Shown here: piece after piece, positions 16,113 through 23,649 of the stretch
Position numbering within the stretch: the first letter of the stretch is position 1
Layout of the letters: every line of letters begins with the position of its first letter
DNA from: a virus
IMG/VR virus record: IMGVR_UViG_3300033571_010619
Span: 1 to 27,357 of that record
Length of the DNA: 27,357 nucleotides
Reading direction: 5' to 3' (one strand)
The notes under the pieces: model-generated
The model's input: only the letters and a program-made list of their open reading frames with translations
The model's database searches: none
Told to the model about the DNA's origin: nothing
Position numbers and translations under genes: made by a program

Positions 16113-16469
16113 ATGAAAACCGCTGACCAGATATTTATCGACGCTTTCAAAAAATCTCAAGAGGCTCTCGGGCTAATCCATTTCAGAACCTCATTTGAGT
16201 TGGATAATTCGATGGTCGCTTACGCAAGCATCCACCGGAACTCGGTAGACTGCACTGCCCACGTTAAGTTTAACGCACAGATGATGGAGCGCGATAAGGT
16301 CTTGGTCTCTACGGCTGTCCATGAGGCAGCACACCTCCTCGTCCAAGACCTACGTTGGGCGCAGCAGTGCGCCCCCGACCACATAGCGGATACCGAAGAC
16401 GAGAGGATCGCGAGTCGCCTTGAACCGCTACTCCTCCGCGCCCTCTTTCCAAACCAGAAGACTAAATGA
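16113..16469 (+). CDS. Zincin-like putative metallopeptidase
   Basis: With the ATG at 16113 the product has 118 residues. The motif VHEAAHLL is a HExxH zinc-binding helix, and the downstream DERIASRLEPLL supplies a Glu that could be the third ligand. This arrangement, a short protein with HExxH followed by an E/R-rich helix, occurs in a phage family annotated as putative metallopeptidases, whose substrates are unknown. An upstream ATG at 16074 would overlap the previous gene by 37 bases and is rejected. It overlaps an 8-codon frame by ATGA at its end. Confidence 0.8.
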   Translation: MKTADQIFIDAFKKSQEALGLIHFRTSFELDNSMVAYASIHRNSVDCTAHVKFNAQMMERDKVLVSTAVHEAAHLLVQDLRWAQQCAPDHIADTEDERIASRLEPLLLRALFPNQKTK

Positions 16470-16499
16470 CAGAACAAACCAAACAAGTATAAATAACAA

Positions 16500-16811
16500 A
16501 TGAACATCATCGATAACCGAAGAGAAGATAGCAACGCAGAGAGAATGGCTGAGTTTGAAAGAAAACCCTACATGACGATGCATGAGCTTTTCACACGCGC
16601 CTTCAACGCAGGGGTAGCCGCTCAGTCCGATCAACAAGAAGCGGAGAGACAAGACGCGATGGACAAGGCGCGGGAGCGATACAACGCGCAACGTGACACC
16701 GAACCTGTTGCGTTCATGGACGTTGCCCCCGGCAAAATGATCGCGAGTATCGCCTTTAAAATGACCCTTTCTTCAGAGAGGCTTTTTCCTAAACAAGAAA
16801 ACCCTCTCTAA
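16500..16811 (+). CDS. Hypothetical protein, 103 residues
   Basis: A charged, helical protein (MNIIDNRREDSNAERMAEFERKP start, Ala/Gln/Glu/Arg-rich middle) with a short C-terminal hydrophobic patch (GKMIASIAFKM). No family was recognised. The leader (tataaataacaa) is A/T-rich with no Shine-Dalgarno. It lies in the run of small early genes. Confidence 0.68.
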   Translation: MNIIDNRREDSNAERMAEFERKPYMTMHELFTRAFNAGVAAQSDQQEAERQDAMDKARERYNAQRDTEPVAFMDVAPGKMIASIAFKMTLSSERLFPKQENPL

Positions 16812-16833
16812 GAGGAAACTCATATTTTAAAGT

Positions 16834-17043
16834 ATGACAAGAGACCCAGAAATTGACGCTGACGCGATCCTCGCTACGATGAGCGAGAAGAAAATTGTCA
16901 ACCTCATCGTTGACATTGACTCCACCATCGGGGACATGAACTTCACCCAGCACCTTCTCAAAGAACTCATTAAGTCCCTTAGCGGAGACATGAGTAAAGA
17001 AGATGTGAAAGCTTTTGTGATGAAACTACTAAACGAAAAATGA
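16834..17043 (+). CDS. Hypothetical small helical protein, 69 residues
   Basis: An acidic helical protein (DADAILATMSEKKIVNLIVDID, then HLLKELIKSLSGDMSKEDVKAFVMKLLNEK). It overlaps the start of the nuclease N-terminal fragment by ATGA, so the two are probably translated together. The function is unknown. Confidence 0.72.
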   Translation: MTRDPEIDADAILATMSEKKIVNLIVDIDSTIGDMNFTQHLLKELIKSLSGDMSKEDVKAFVMKLLNEK

Positions 17044-17285
17044 AACCAGACCACGCAAACCGGGGACACGCTGAGTTCTCCCCAAGCTCACTGAAGTATG
17101 TCGCTGGATGCCCCGGCTACAAAGGACTGAGTGGCAGCAGTGCCGCCGCAGAAAAGGGAACACGCATCCACGAAGCTCTCGAAACCCGCGACCCATCTGC
17201 GCTGCACGATGAGGAAGAAGTCTCGATCTACGACAAGATCGTTGATATGGAAACCGCATTCCTTGAGACCTTTATCTCAGGATGA
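17040..17285 (+). CDS. N-terminal piece of a split RecB/Cas4-type PD-(D/E)XK nuclease
   Basis: An 81-residue product whose sequence matches the start of the phage RecB-family nuclease pattern: SPSSLKYVAGCP (a Ser-containing helix ending in C24-P25), then EKGTRIHEALE with the conserved motif His at H44. It stops right after a helix (DMETAFLETFISG), where an intact family member would run on into the catalytic core. That core is encoded separately at 17747-18613, in a different frame and after two other genes. C24 is at the place of the first cysteine of the AddB/Cas4-type iron-sulfur cluster; the other three are in the second piece. The ends overlap neighbours by ATGA on both sides. Whether the two chains assemble is unknown. 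Confidence 0.75.
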   Translation: MKPDHANRGHAEFSPSSLKYVAGCPGYKGLSGSSAAAEKGTRIHEALETRDPSALHDEEEVSIYDKIVDMETAFLETFISG

Positions 17286-17539
17286 AATCCCTTCGATACG
17301 GACAACGGGCAGACTTACGTGACCGAATCCTACTGTTGTTAAGCGATGGGAAGCAATGGCACATCCGGGACTTGACTGAAGCTCTCGCGTGGCCGAAGGC
17401 AACCAACATCTCAAAAGTTCTCAACGAGATAAAACAACATTTGGTAGTCACACGGGATCCCCGGCGACTCCTCAAGGAATCATCCAACAACTGCCGTAAA
17501 GGAACACTTTGGCAACTAAATACAAAAGACAATGACTGA
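17282..17539 (+). CDS. Winged-helix-like small protein inserted between the nuclease halves
   Basis: An 85-residue basic protein. LRDRILLLLSDGKQWHIRDL, then ATNISKVLNEIKQHL and a basic hairpin (VVTRDPRRLLKES), gives the helix-helix-helix-wing order of a winged-helix DNA-binding domain. It starts within the stop of the nuclease N-terminal piece (ATGA) and overlaps the next gene by 8 bp. It could be a regulator or part of a mobile insertion; neither is shown by the sequence. Confidence 0.65.
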   Translation: MKSLRYGQRADLRDRILLLLSDGKQWHIRDLTEALAWPKATNISKVLNEIKQHLVVTRDPRRLLKESSNNCRKGTLWQLNTKDND

Positions 17540-17750
17540 ATCACACACTGTCGGAGAATGGCTCGACAAGTCGCAGATGAAAGATATGAGGCTCCTCAAG
17601 GAGCATGAGCTTCTTTCCAAGTTCCCGGACGAAACCTTGACCATGCTGTATGAGGATTGGTGTCACCAAGAGCGGGGATGCCTTTGGGCTACCGCTAACC
17701 CCAAGAATGTCAGAGAATTTGTGAAGCATCTTAAACGAGAAAATCAATGA
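17532..17750 (+). CDS. Hypothetical 72-residue protein inserted between the nuclease halves
   Basis: A helical, acidic/basic mixed protein (GEWLDKSQMKDMRLLKEHELL, then FPDETLTMLYEDWCHQERGCLW), with no family recognised. It overlaps the upstream gene by 8 bp and the downstream nuclease core by ATGA, so all four genes from 17040 to 18613 form one translationally coupled string. Confidence 0.65.
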   Translation: MTESHTVGEWLDKSQMKDMRLLKEHELLSKFPDETLTMLYEDWCHQERGCLWATANPKNVREFVKHLKRENQ

Positions 17751-18613
17751 TAACAGAATACAACGAGATCCAATTGGAGATCCCCCTCAACTACGGTCTT
17801 AAGACCTACGGAACCTGCGACCGTCTTACGATCAAAGATAAGAAGGCACTCCTCGCTGATTATAAAACGGGGGTATCACAGATTGATCACCCCTCTGAGA
17901 ACTGGCAAGCGATGGCTTACACCATCGGGGTATTTGATAAGTTCAGTGACATTGAAAGCGTCACGTTCGTTTTCTACATCCCCTTCTACAACGACACCCC
18001 CAACCATACCTTCCACCGCAGTGAACTTGAGACCCTGCGGGAAAAGGTCAGCGTGGTAATCGCCCGTGCTGCCTATGTCCGCTCCAAGTGGACCTGCGGC
18101 ACACCGTCGTTGGATGAATTGAATCCGTCTCAGAACTGCCGCTTCTGCGCTTACGAGTCGAACTGCCCCGCGTTGGGAAGTCTCGTCCTTGGGGTCGCAG
18201 ATAAGTTGGGCGTGAACTTGCCTGATTCGCTCGACCCAGAAGGAGCAGACCCTGAGACGCTTGAGAACGTCTACGGAATCGCTAAGGTTGTGTCCAATTG
18301 GGCAGACACCTTCCGCTCCAAGGTGGTGGCTATGGCGAAGGACGGGCTTGAGTTCCCTACCTTGCGGCTGCGTTCCATGGGGTGTACGAAGCGTTGCGAG
18401 GACAACGAGAAGCTTGTAGAAGTAGCTATGAGTTATGGACTTACGGACATTGAAGTCCTTTCCGCAGCAACCTTCCCGTTGGGTAAGCTTACCAAGGCTA
18501 TTTCTGATAAAGCTCCGAAGGGCGAAAAGAGTGCGAAACAAAAAGAATTTCTTGACGATCTCGATTCACATGGGATCCTTGAGACCTCTGAGGAGCGGTT
18601 CACGCTCTCCTGA
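17747..18613 (+). CDS. Catalytic piece of a split RecB/Cas4-type PD-(D/E)XK nuclease
   Basis: This 288-residue product holds the core motifs of the RecB nuclease family: E11 in the first strand, YGTCDRL with D25, LLADYKTG with D38 and K40 (the D-x-K catalytic pair), and the Q54-x3-Y58 motif (NWQAMAYT). C131, C134 and C140 (CRFCAYESNC) are three of the four cysteines of an AddB/Cas4-type iron-sulfur staple. The first cysteine and the GxxxH motif are missing here and are found on the separate product at 17040-17285. The C-terminal half is helical and ends in a Lys-rich segment. It would process DNA ends in recombination or replication. It lies just upstream of a candidate ssDNA-binding gene. 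Confidence 0.85.
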   Translation: MITEYNEIQLEIPLNYGLKTYGTCDRLTIKDKKALLADYKTGVSQIDHPSENWQAMAYTIGVFDKFSDIESVTFVFYIPFYNDTPNHTFHRSELETLREKVSVVIARAAYVRSKWTCGTPSLDELNPSQNCRFCAYESNCPALGSLVLGVADKLGVNLPDSLDPEGADPETLENVYGIAKVVSNWADTFRSKVVAMAKDGLEFPTLRLRSMGCTKRCEDNEKLVEVAMSYGLTDIEVLSAATFPLGKLTKAISDKAPKGEKSAKQKEFLDDLDSHGILETSEERFTLS

Positions 18614-18658
18614 GACGCTAAACTAACAAACCAATAAAACAAAAAGCAGTAAAACAAC

Positions 18659-19279
18659 ATGAGTGAAATCGTAAAGACGCAACCAGCAAACAAGGGATTT
18701 CTCATCTCCGCAGATGACATTGATATCCCCCGCATCAACCTGATCCAGAAGACATCGAATATCGATGCTCCAGTTGGGTCCATCGTTCTGGACAAGATCC
18801 ACGTTCTCGCTGAGAAAGAGTCGGCGATCCCCGTCACGGTGATCAACCCTGTCAAGGGTTGGAAAGAAGACATCCCGTATGGCTCCGATGCCATGTGCCG
18901 GATGGCTTACAACGAAGCTGAAGCAGCGGTCCTCCGCGAAGAGTCGGACCACAAGGTCATCGAGTTCGCAGAGATCACGCTTCTGTTCCAGTCGCCTGAC
19001 GAAGATCCCGATCCCGCGACTTACCCGCTCCCGTTGGGTGGTAAGTTCTGCGCCCTCGGCAAGATCCATGTCCACAAGGATGCCTACCGCATGACCTACA
19101 AGGCACTCGCTACGTGGGCTGCTGCCAATAGCCCCCGCAGTATCTCGGAGGTTGAATGGGAGTTTAAATCCTCCCTCCTCCAGCGTGGACCCCACAGTTG
19201 GTTCGTCCCTTCTCTGAAGGTTACCTCCAGAGAAACCAACCCGCAGATCCTTGAGTTCCTCAACAAGTTTTCTGCATGA
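18659..19279 (+). CDS. Candidate ssDNA-binding protein (hypothetical)
   Basis: The product has 206 residues. Beta-type segments (GSIVLDKIHVLAEKESAIPVTVINP, then IEFAEITLLFQSP) alternate with Pro-rich loops, and the second half has a mixed helical/beta pattern with aromatic residues (HSWFVPSLKVTS). The sequence lacks an enzymatic motif and lies between the nuclease and DNA polymerase. That is where many phages carry the replication ssDNA-binding or recombination-mediator gene. The OB-fold assignment is inference; I did not recognise a specific family. The leader is A-rich with no Shine-Dalgarno, and the stop overlaps the next gene (ATGA). Confidence 0.7.
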   Translation: MSEIVKTQPANKGFLISADDIDIPRINLIQKTSNIDAPVGSIVLDKIHVLAEKESAIPVTVINPVKGWKEDIPYGSDAMCRMAYNEAEAAVLREESDHKVIEFAEITLLFQSPDEDPDPATYPLPLGGKFCALGKIHVHKDAYRMTYKALATWAAANSPRSISEVEWEFKSSLLQRGPHSWFVPSLKVTSRETNPQILEFLNKFSA

Positions 19280-19455
19280 GCGGTGACGAACTGACCACCC
19301 TCCGCAGCTACACTGTGGAACTGGATTACCTCGGGCGGAAGCTGGAAGAAAAACAAGATGAAATCGACCGGGAACTGGACAGGATTAGATTGGTCCAGAA
19401 AGCAATCGAGATTGTTCTGGAAGCCAATCCGGAATTGAGTTTCCGCGACAACTAA
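19276..19455 (+). CDS. Small coiled-coil protein, 59 residues
   Basis: The frame starts in the ATGA overlap with the candidate ssDNA-binding gene and ends at TAA 19453-19455. After MSGDELTTLRS the product is a continuous charged helix (LDYLGRKLEEKQDEIDRELD, then IRLVQKAIEIVLE) suited to a coiled coil. It is the last gene before the strong terminator at 19496-19532. It probably works with its upstream neighbour; the function is unknown. Confidence 0.75.
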   Translation: MSGDELTTLRSYTVELDYLGRKLEEKQDEIDRELDRIRLVQKAIEIVLEANPELSFRDN

Positions 19456-19495
19456 TCCTGTAGCCGAAAGGCATTGAAGACTAACGAAGTCACCG

Positions 19496-19532
19496 AAACC
19501 CCCCTCTGTGAAATACCAGAGGGGGGTTTTTT
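19496..19532 (+). terminator. Strong intrinsic terminator before the DNA polymerase gene
   Basis: The arms aaacccccctctg and cagaggggggttt form a 13-bp stem (10 bp of it GC-rich) with an 8-base loop (tgaaatac). The stem runs into a six-base T-run at 19527-19532. It closes the plus-strand run that begins at 12543. Only 22 bases separate it from the polymerase ATG. Confidence 0.92.
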
Positions 19533-19554
19533 AAACTCAAATTAAAAAACAAAA

Positions 19555-21330
19555 ATGAGAATTTACGCAGTCGATTTTGAAACCTACTACGACAACGAGT
19601 GCAGTATTAAAACACTCGGGTGGAAAGGATACTTTAACCACTTCGCTTTCGATGCCTACCTTGTCACGGTCTACGCGAATGATGATCAAGGAGAGTTTTC
19701 CTACGTGGGATCTCCTAAAGAACTGGACTGGTCCATCTTGGACGGGAACATGGCTATCTCCCACAACGCAGCCTTCGATGAGTTGCTCTACCACGAAGGA
19801 CTGTTGAAAGGGTGGTGGAAGGGTCCGGAGTCTGTCGAATGGAACTGCACCGCTGATATGGCTTCGTTCCTTGGACTTCCCCGCGCACTTAAGAACGCTT
19901 CTAAAGAGGTGCTTGGCGTTGAGGTTTCCAAGGAAGTCCGGGACACCATGAAGGGGCAAAACTGGGACAGCATGACCCCAGAGTTCCAGAAGCAGGTGAG
20001 CGACTACGCCATCAAGGACAGTGTCCTCTGTCTTGATCTGTGGAATGCTGTGTCTGCACAATGGCCGGAAGTAGAGCGCAAGATCAGTCGCATCAACCGG
20101 ATGGTTCTCAGGAACGGTGTCCCGATGGACGTTAACGAACTTAAGACCCAGAAGGATTATTTGAAGGCTGAGTTGTTCAAAGTCGAACAGCAGGTTCCGT
20201 GGGCGGATGAATCCCCGATCCTTAGCCCGAAAGCATTCAACAATGCCTGTCGCGAAGTGGGTATCGAACCTCCGAAAAGCCTTGCGATGGATGACCCTGA
20301 CGCAGAGGAATGGATCCGCCGATACGGTAAAAAGTTCCTGTGGGTCGAAGCTGTCCGAAACTGGAGACGTATCAATGCACTCCAGAAGAAGCTGGAGTCC
20401 ATTGACCACTCCACCAATGCCTCCGGTCGCTGCTACATCGGACTGACCTACTTCGGAGCGCACACCGGACGCTTCTCCGGAAGTGGTGGGAACTTTAACA
20501 TCCAGAACCTTCCCCGCGCTGAGATGTTCGGAGTGAACCTCCGCTCCTTGATTACTGCTCCAGCCGGGAAGAGCTTGGTTGTGGTTGACTTGTCCCAGAT
20601 CGAAGTTCGCACCTTGGCGTGGTTGGCAGGAGATGAAGACCTGTTGAAGGAGATCGCACAGTCTGACGATATCTATGAGGTCTTCGCGATCCGATTCGGG
20701 ATGTGGTCGAAGGATCGTGGTTCTCTCCGGGCGGAAGATCCCAAGCTGCGCCACAAGGTCAAGACCATCGTCCTTGGCTGCGGGTATGGTGCGGGGGCGA
20801 AGAAGTTCTCAGAGATCTCCGATATGGATATGGTCGAGGCTTTTGAGGCAGTCCACCTGTATCGACGGGCCTTGCCAAAAGTCCCCAAACTCTGGGCGAA
20901 GTATGATTCTTGCCTATACTCTGCGTTTCAGATGATCAGTTCCGGCAGGAAGTGGGATCTTACCCTGCCATCCGGGCGATCCCTCAACTACTCCGGTATC
21001 TCCTTCGTGTCCCACAACGGAGGACGGCAGTGTGTTATCGACAAAATCATCGGTGGGAATAAACGCAAGACCCGCGTATGGGGTGGGGTCATCACGGAAA
21101 ACGCATCACAAGCCCTTGCGCGGGATATCTTCTGCCACCACATTGTCTCGCTCCATGAGGCGGGGTATAAGATCCTGTTCCATGTCCATGACGAAGTCGT
21201 CATCGAGTCCCCTTCTGAGGGTGCTGAAGAAACCTTGAAGGAGGTCGTAAAGATCATGTCCACCGCACCAGAGTGGATCGACTTGCCTCTTAGTGCCGAA
21301 GGTAAGATTTTGAAGCAATACGAAAAATGA
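19555..21330 (+). CDS. polA: Family A DNA polymerase with 3'-5' exonuclease, Leu at the 762 position
   Basis: This 591-residue replicative polymerase is shorter than bacterial Pol I and lacks a 5'-3' exonuclease domain, as usual for phages. The proofreading domain has DFE (D7, E9), SHNAAFD (D75) and YAIKD (Y151, D155). The polymerase domain has HTGRFSGSGGNFNIQNLPR, motif A DLSQIE (D345, E350), motif B RHKVKTIVLGCGYG (R399, K403, Y411) and motif C HDE (H545-E547). Aligned with E. coli motif B, L407 takes the place of Phe762. It follows a terminator by 22 bases with no visible promoter. It overlaps the primase-helicase by ATGA, so the two form a replication pair. Confidence 0.97.
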   Translation: MRIYAVDFETYYDNECSIKTLGWKGYFNHFAFDAYLVTVYANDDQGEFSYVGSPKELDWSILDGNMAISHNAAFDELLYHEGLLKGWWKGPESVEWNCTADMASFLGLPRALKNASKEVLGVEVSKEVRDTMKGQNWDSMTPEFQKQVSDYAIKDSVLCLDLWNAVSAQWPEVERKISRINRMVLRNGVPMDVNELKTQKDYLKAELFKVEQQVPWADESPILSPKAFNNACREVGIEPPKSLAMDDPDAEEWIRRYGKKFLWVEAVRNWRRINALQKKLESIDHSTNASGRCYIGLTYFGAHTGRFSGSGGNFNIQNLPRAEMFGVNLRSLITAPAGKSLVVVDLSQIEVRTLAWLAGDEDLLKEIAQSDDIYEVFAIRFGMWSKDRGSLRAEDPKLRHKVKTIVLGCGYGAGAKKFSEISDMDMVEAFEAVHLYRRALPKVPKLWAKYDSCLYSAFQMISSGRKWDLTLPSGRSLNYSGISFVSHNGGRQCVIDKIIGGNKRKTRVWGGVITENASQALARDIFCHHIVSLHEAGYKILFHVHDEVVIESPSEGAEETLKEVVKIMSTAPEWIDLPLSAEGKILKQYEK

Positions 21331-23486
21331 GATACATCGATAACCTTAGAAGCGACGACGCAAAGAAGCTGGATGATCCCCAGACAAAGTCGAAAAGCTG
21401 TGCCGTCCCACAGTTCGACAGCAAGGCTGAGTTCCGTGACTGGTGCGCGGACCAGAACACCAAGCACGCTTTCATCAGCTATTGTGAAGGCGACTCCCCG
21501 CGCAAGCGGGTCTCTGCCAAGAATCCTGTGAACAAGGTGGGGGGGTTTATCGCGGACTTTGATGCCCCGGTTGACTGGGTCTCCGTCAAAGACATCATCA
21601 ACGCAGCACTCCCGGTCGCTCCTACTTGGATCACCAAGACGTTCAGCGGATATATCCGCATGATCTGGGAGTTTGAAGAGCCGCTTCCAATCGACCCAAA
21701 CATGTATGATGCCTTCATCCGGGAACTTGCACGTAGCCTCAAGGCTCCGAAAGCGTTGGCTGGGTTTGACGAATGCAGCTACAAATCGACTCAGTATTAC
21801 GAGATCGGATCCGACTGGACAAAGATGGGGTCCGTAGTCCCCGGTGACCTCATCTACACCGCTCTTGTAAAAGTTGCTGGGACACGCCCCCCAACATCGA
21901 CTGATACAACAGTCCCCATGGATGTTGTCGCGGCAGAGATCGAGGCTCAATACCCCGGTCGATGGCATGGCGATTTCGAGGTTGGTGCGCGTGGTCCGTT
22001 GTTCTGGATTGACGATGGAATCAACCGTGATGGTTGTCAGGTCGCTGAAGACGGGATGATCTGTTACAGTGATCGGGCCGGAAAAGGATTCGTCTCATGG
22101 CGCGAAATCTTGGGCAAGAAGTTCATCGAGCAGTATGAGCGTAAGAAGATCGGAATCGTCCTTGATGAATACTGGTTCAACGGGAAGAGCTTCTTCAAGC
22201 TCCTCAACGGTAGCTCCGTGATTATCCCCAAGGACCAACTATTGCTTGAGTTGAAGGCAGCTAACTTTTCTTCCAAACCGAAGAAGAACCAAGTCCTTAC
22301 GGAAATCGAGCAAGCAGTGCTGGCAATCTCCAACCACAATCGCGTGGATGAGATCGCCCCGGTCGTGTTCTCCGCAGACCGCATTGTCGAACACAACGGT
22401 CACCGGATTCTCAACTCGGCATCCATCGAGCCTGTCGAACCTGCTGACGACGGAGACCCTGCGCTTTGGCCGTTTATGAATGCGTGGCTGGGTCAGATGT
22501 TCGTCCCTGCGTATGGAGCCAACGGTCCCAGACCTGCGACCGACTACCTGTTTGCTTGGATCAAACGATTCTACCAAGCTGTCCTCAACCGTAAGTTTTC
22601 CCAAGGACAGGCACTGTTGTTGGTTGGACCTACCAACAAGGGGAAGTCACTCCTGTCCAACAAGGTTATCTCCGCGATGGTTGGTGGGCTTGCAGACGCT
22701 TCCGAATACCTGTCCGGGCAAACGAAGTTTAACAAGGATCTCGCACGGGTCGCTGCATGGGTGATCGATGACACGGTATCCGCTGCATCGTTCCAAGATC
22801 AGCGACGAGCAACGGAGCTTATCAAGCGTGCCGTAGCAAACCCGCGCATCGAGTATCACGCCAAATACGTTGATGCCGTGTCGATCCCTTGGACGGGGCG
22901 GGTTATCTTGTCGTTGAACATGGATGCTAACAGTCTGTCAGTTATCCCTGCGCTCGATAGTTCCAACCGGGACAAGCTGCTCGCCTTGCGGATCAGCGAT
23001 GCTGCTACCAGTAACTTCCCATCGAATAACATCCTTGAGGACATCATCGACAAGGAACTCCCCCACTTCGCCAAATACATCTTGGACTGGGCTGTCCCAC
23101 AGGACATCGAAGTCTACTCCCGTTTCGGGATTGAAAGCTACATCGATGAGTCCATTGCGTCTGCCGCGTATGACAACTCCAGCCGTTCGTCCATTGCGGA
23201 ACTGGTTGAGTTCTTTGCAGTTCACTGCCGTGGGGTTAACACTTCAATGAACGAGTGGACTGGGACAGTTACTCAGTTCCAAGTCTTGGTGCAGGAATAC
23301 AACAACGGTCGCCATGTGGGGCAGTCCGCGAACCTTGAATTCGTTCGTCGCGGGATTGCTGCCATGGAGGAGGCTTATAAATCCAACACCAAGCTACGTC
23401 CAGTCCGCTCCACAGGAAGTGGTGGCGGTAAGGTCTGGACAATCGGAATTGAAGAACGCTTCGATATCATCAAAAACCTACACTAA
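21327..23486 (+). CDS. Primase-helicase: N-terminal primase-like region and C-terminal SF3 helicase
   Basis: A 719-residue protein. The N-terminal 200 residues contain IADFD (D77, D79), a pattern like the first motif of archaeo-eukaryotic primases, followed by SGYIRMIWEFEEPLP; the primase assignment is tentative. The C-terminal helicase has Walker A GPTNKGKS (434-441), Walker B AAWVIDD (D481, D482) and the SF3 motif C-like stretch GRVILSLNMD, followed by a probable arginine finger region (SSNRDKLLALR). The architecture is that of D5/P4-alpha-type primase-helicases that load at origins and unwind DNA for the adjacent polymerase. The start overlaps the polymerase stop by ATGA. Confidence 0.9.
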   Translation: MRYIDNLRSDDAKKLDDPQTKSKSCAVPQFDSKAEFRDWCADQNTKHAFISYCEGDSPRKRVSAKNPVNKVGGFIADFDAPVDWVSVKDIINAALPVAPTWITKTFSGYIRMIWEFEEPLPIDPNMYDAFIRELARSLKAPKALAGFDECSYKSTQYYEIGSDWTKMGSVVPGDLIYTALVKVAGTRPPTSTDTTVPMDVVAAEIEAQYPGRWHGDFEVGARGPLFWIDDGINRDGCQVAEDGMICYSDRAGKGFVSWREILGKKFIEQYERKKIGIVLDEYWFNGKSFFKLLNGSSVIIPKDQLLLELKAANFSSKPKKNQVLTEIEQAVLAISNHNRVDEIAPVVFSADRIVEHNGHRILNSASIEPVEPADDGDPALWPFMNAWLGQMFVPAYGANGPRPATDYLFAWIKRFYQAVLNRKFSQGQALLLVGPTNKGKSLLSNKVISAMVGGLADASEYLSGQTKFNKDLARVAAWVIDDTVSAASFQDQRRATELIKRAVANPRIEYHAKYVDAVSIPWTGRVILSLNMDANSLSVIPALDSSNRDKLLALRISDAATSNFPSNNILEDIIDKELPHFAKYILDWAVPQDIEVYSRFGIESYIDESIASAAYDNSSRSSIAELVEFFAVHCRGVNTSMNEWTGTVTQFQVLVQEYNNGRHVGQSANLEFVRRGIAAMEEAYKSNTKLRPVRSTGSGGGKVWTIGIEERFDIIKNLH

Positions 23487-23487
23487 T

Positions 23488-23649
23488 ATGACAAACTATG
23501 GACTTGTTGCCGGGATGTGTTTCGGCATGGCATTCGGAGTTATCTACGCATGGGCGACCCATGTCGTAGTTGAGCAAAGACACGCAAAGGAAATCGAGGA
23601 GATCGTAGGTGATCTCAATGCCTATCGTGTGATGGCAGAGTGGGACTAA
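23488..23649 (+). CDS. Small single-pass membrane protein, 53 residues
   Basis: The ATG lies one base after the primase-helicase stop. Residues 5-28 (GLVAGMCFGMAFGVIYAWAT) form a transmembrane helix. A charged helix follows (EQRHAKEIEEIVGDL). This is the shape of a small membrane-anchored coiled-coil protein; it could be an i-spanin-like or replication-anchoring factor, but neither is established. Its last four bases overlap the stop of the convergent gene at 23646-23933. Confidence 0.7.
   Translation: MTNYGLVAGMCFGMAFGVIYAWATHVVVEQRHAKEIEEIVGDLNAYRVMAEWD

Noticed and set aside
16466-16492. 8-codon frame (MTEQTKQV) starting in ATGA overlap with the zincin gene
   Set aside because: Too short to support as a gene. 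It may be a relic or a translation relay to the next gene, but nothing else supports it.
16769-16812. Imperfect hairpin (agagagg... and ...ccctctct) at the end of the 16500-16811 gene
   Set aside because: It has a central mismatch, lies within the coding sequence and lacks a following T-run, so it is not a convincing terminator.
17286-17746. Group I or II intron splitting the nuclease gene
   Set aside because: The segment is filled end to end by two overlapping genes with ATGA junctions at both borders, leaving little non-coding RNA for a ribozyme core; no intron signatures were noticed by eye. A covariance-model search would settle it.
19537-20754. 405-codon open frame on the minus strand opposite DNA polymerase
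   Set aside because: It lies wholly antisense to a polymerase with all motifs intact, has no recognisable domain, and its composition follows the antisense of the real gene.
20988-21968. 326-codon minus-strand frame across the polymerase/primase junction
   Set aside because: It is antisense to two well-supported genes and shows no family features.
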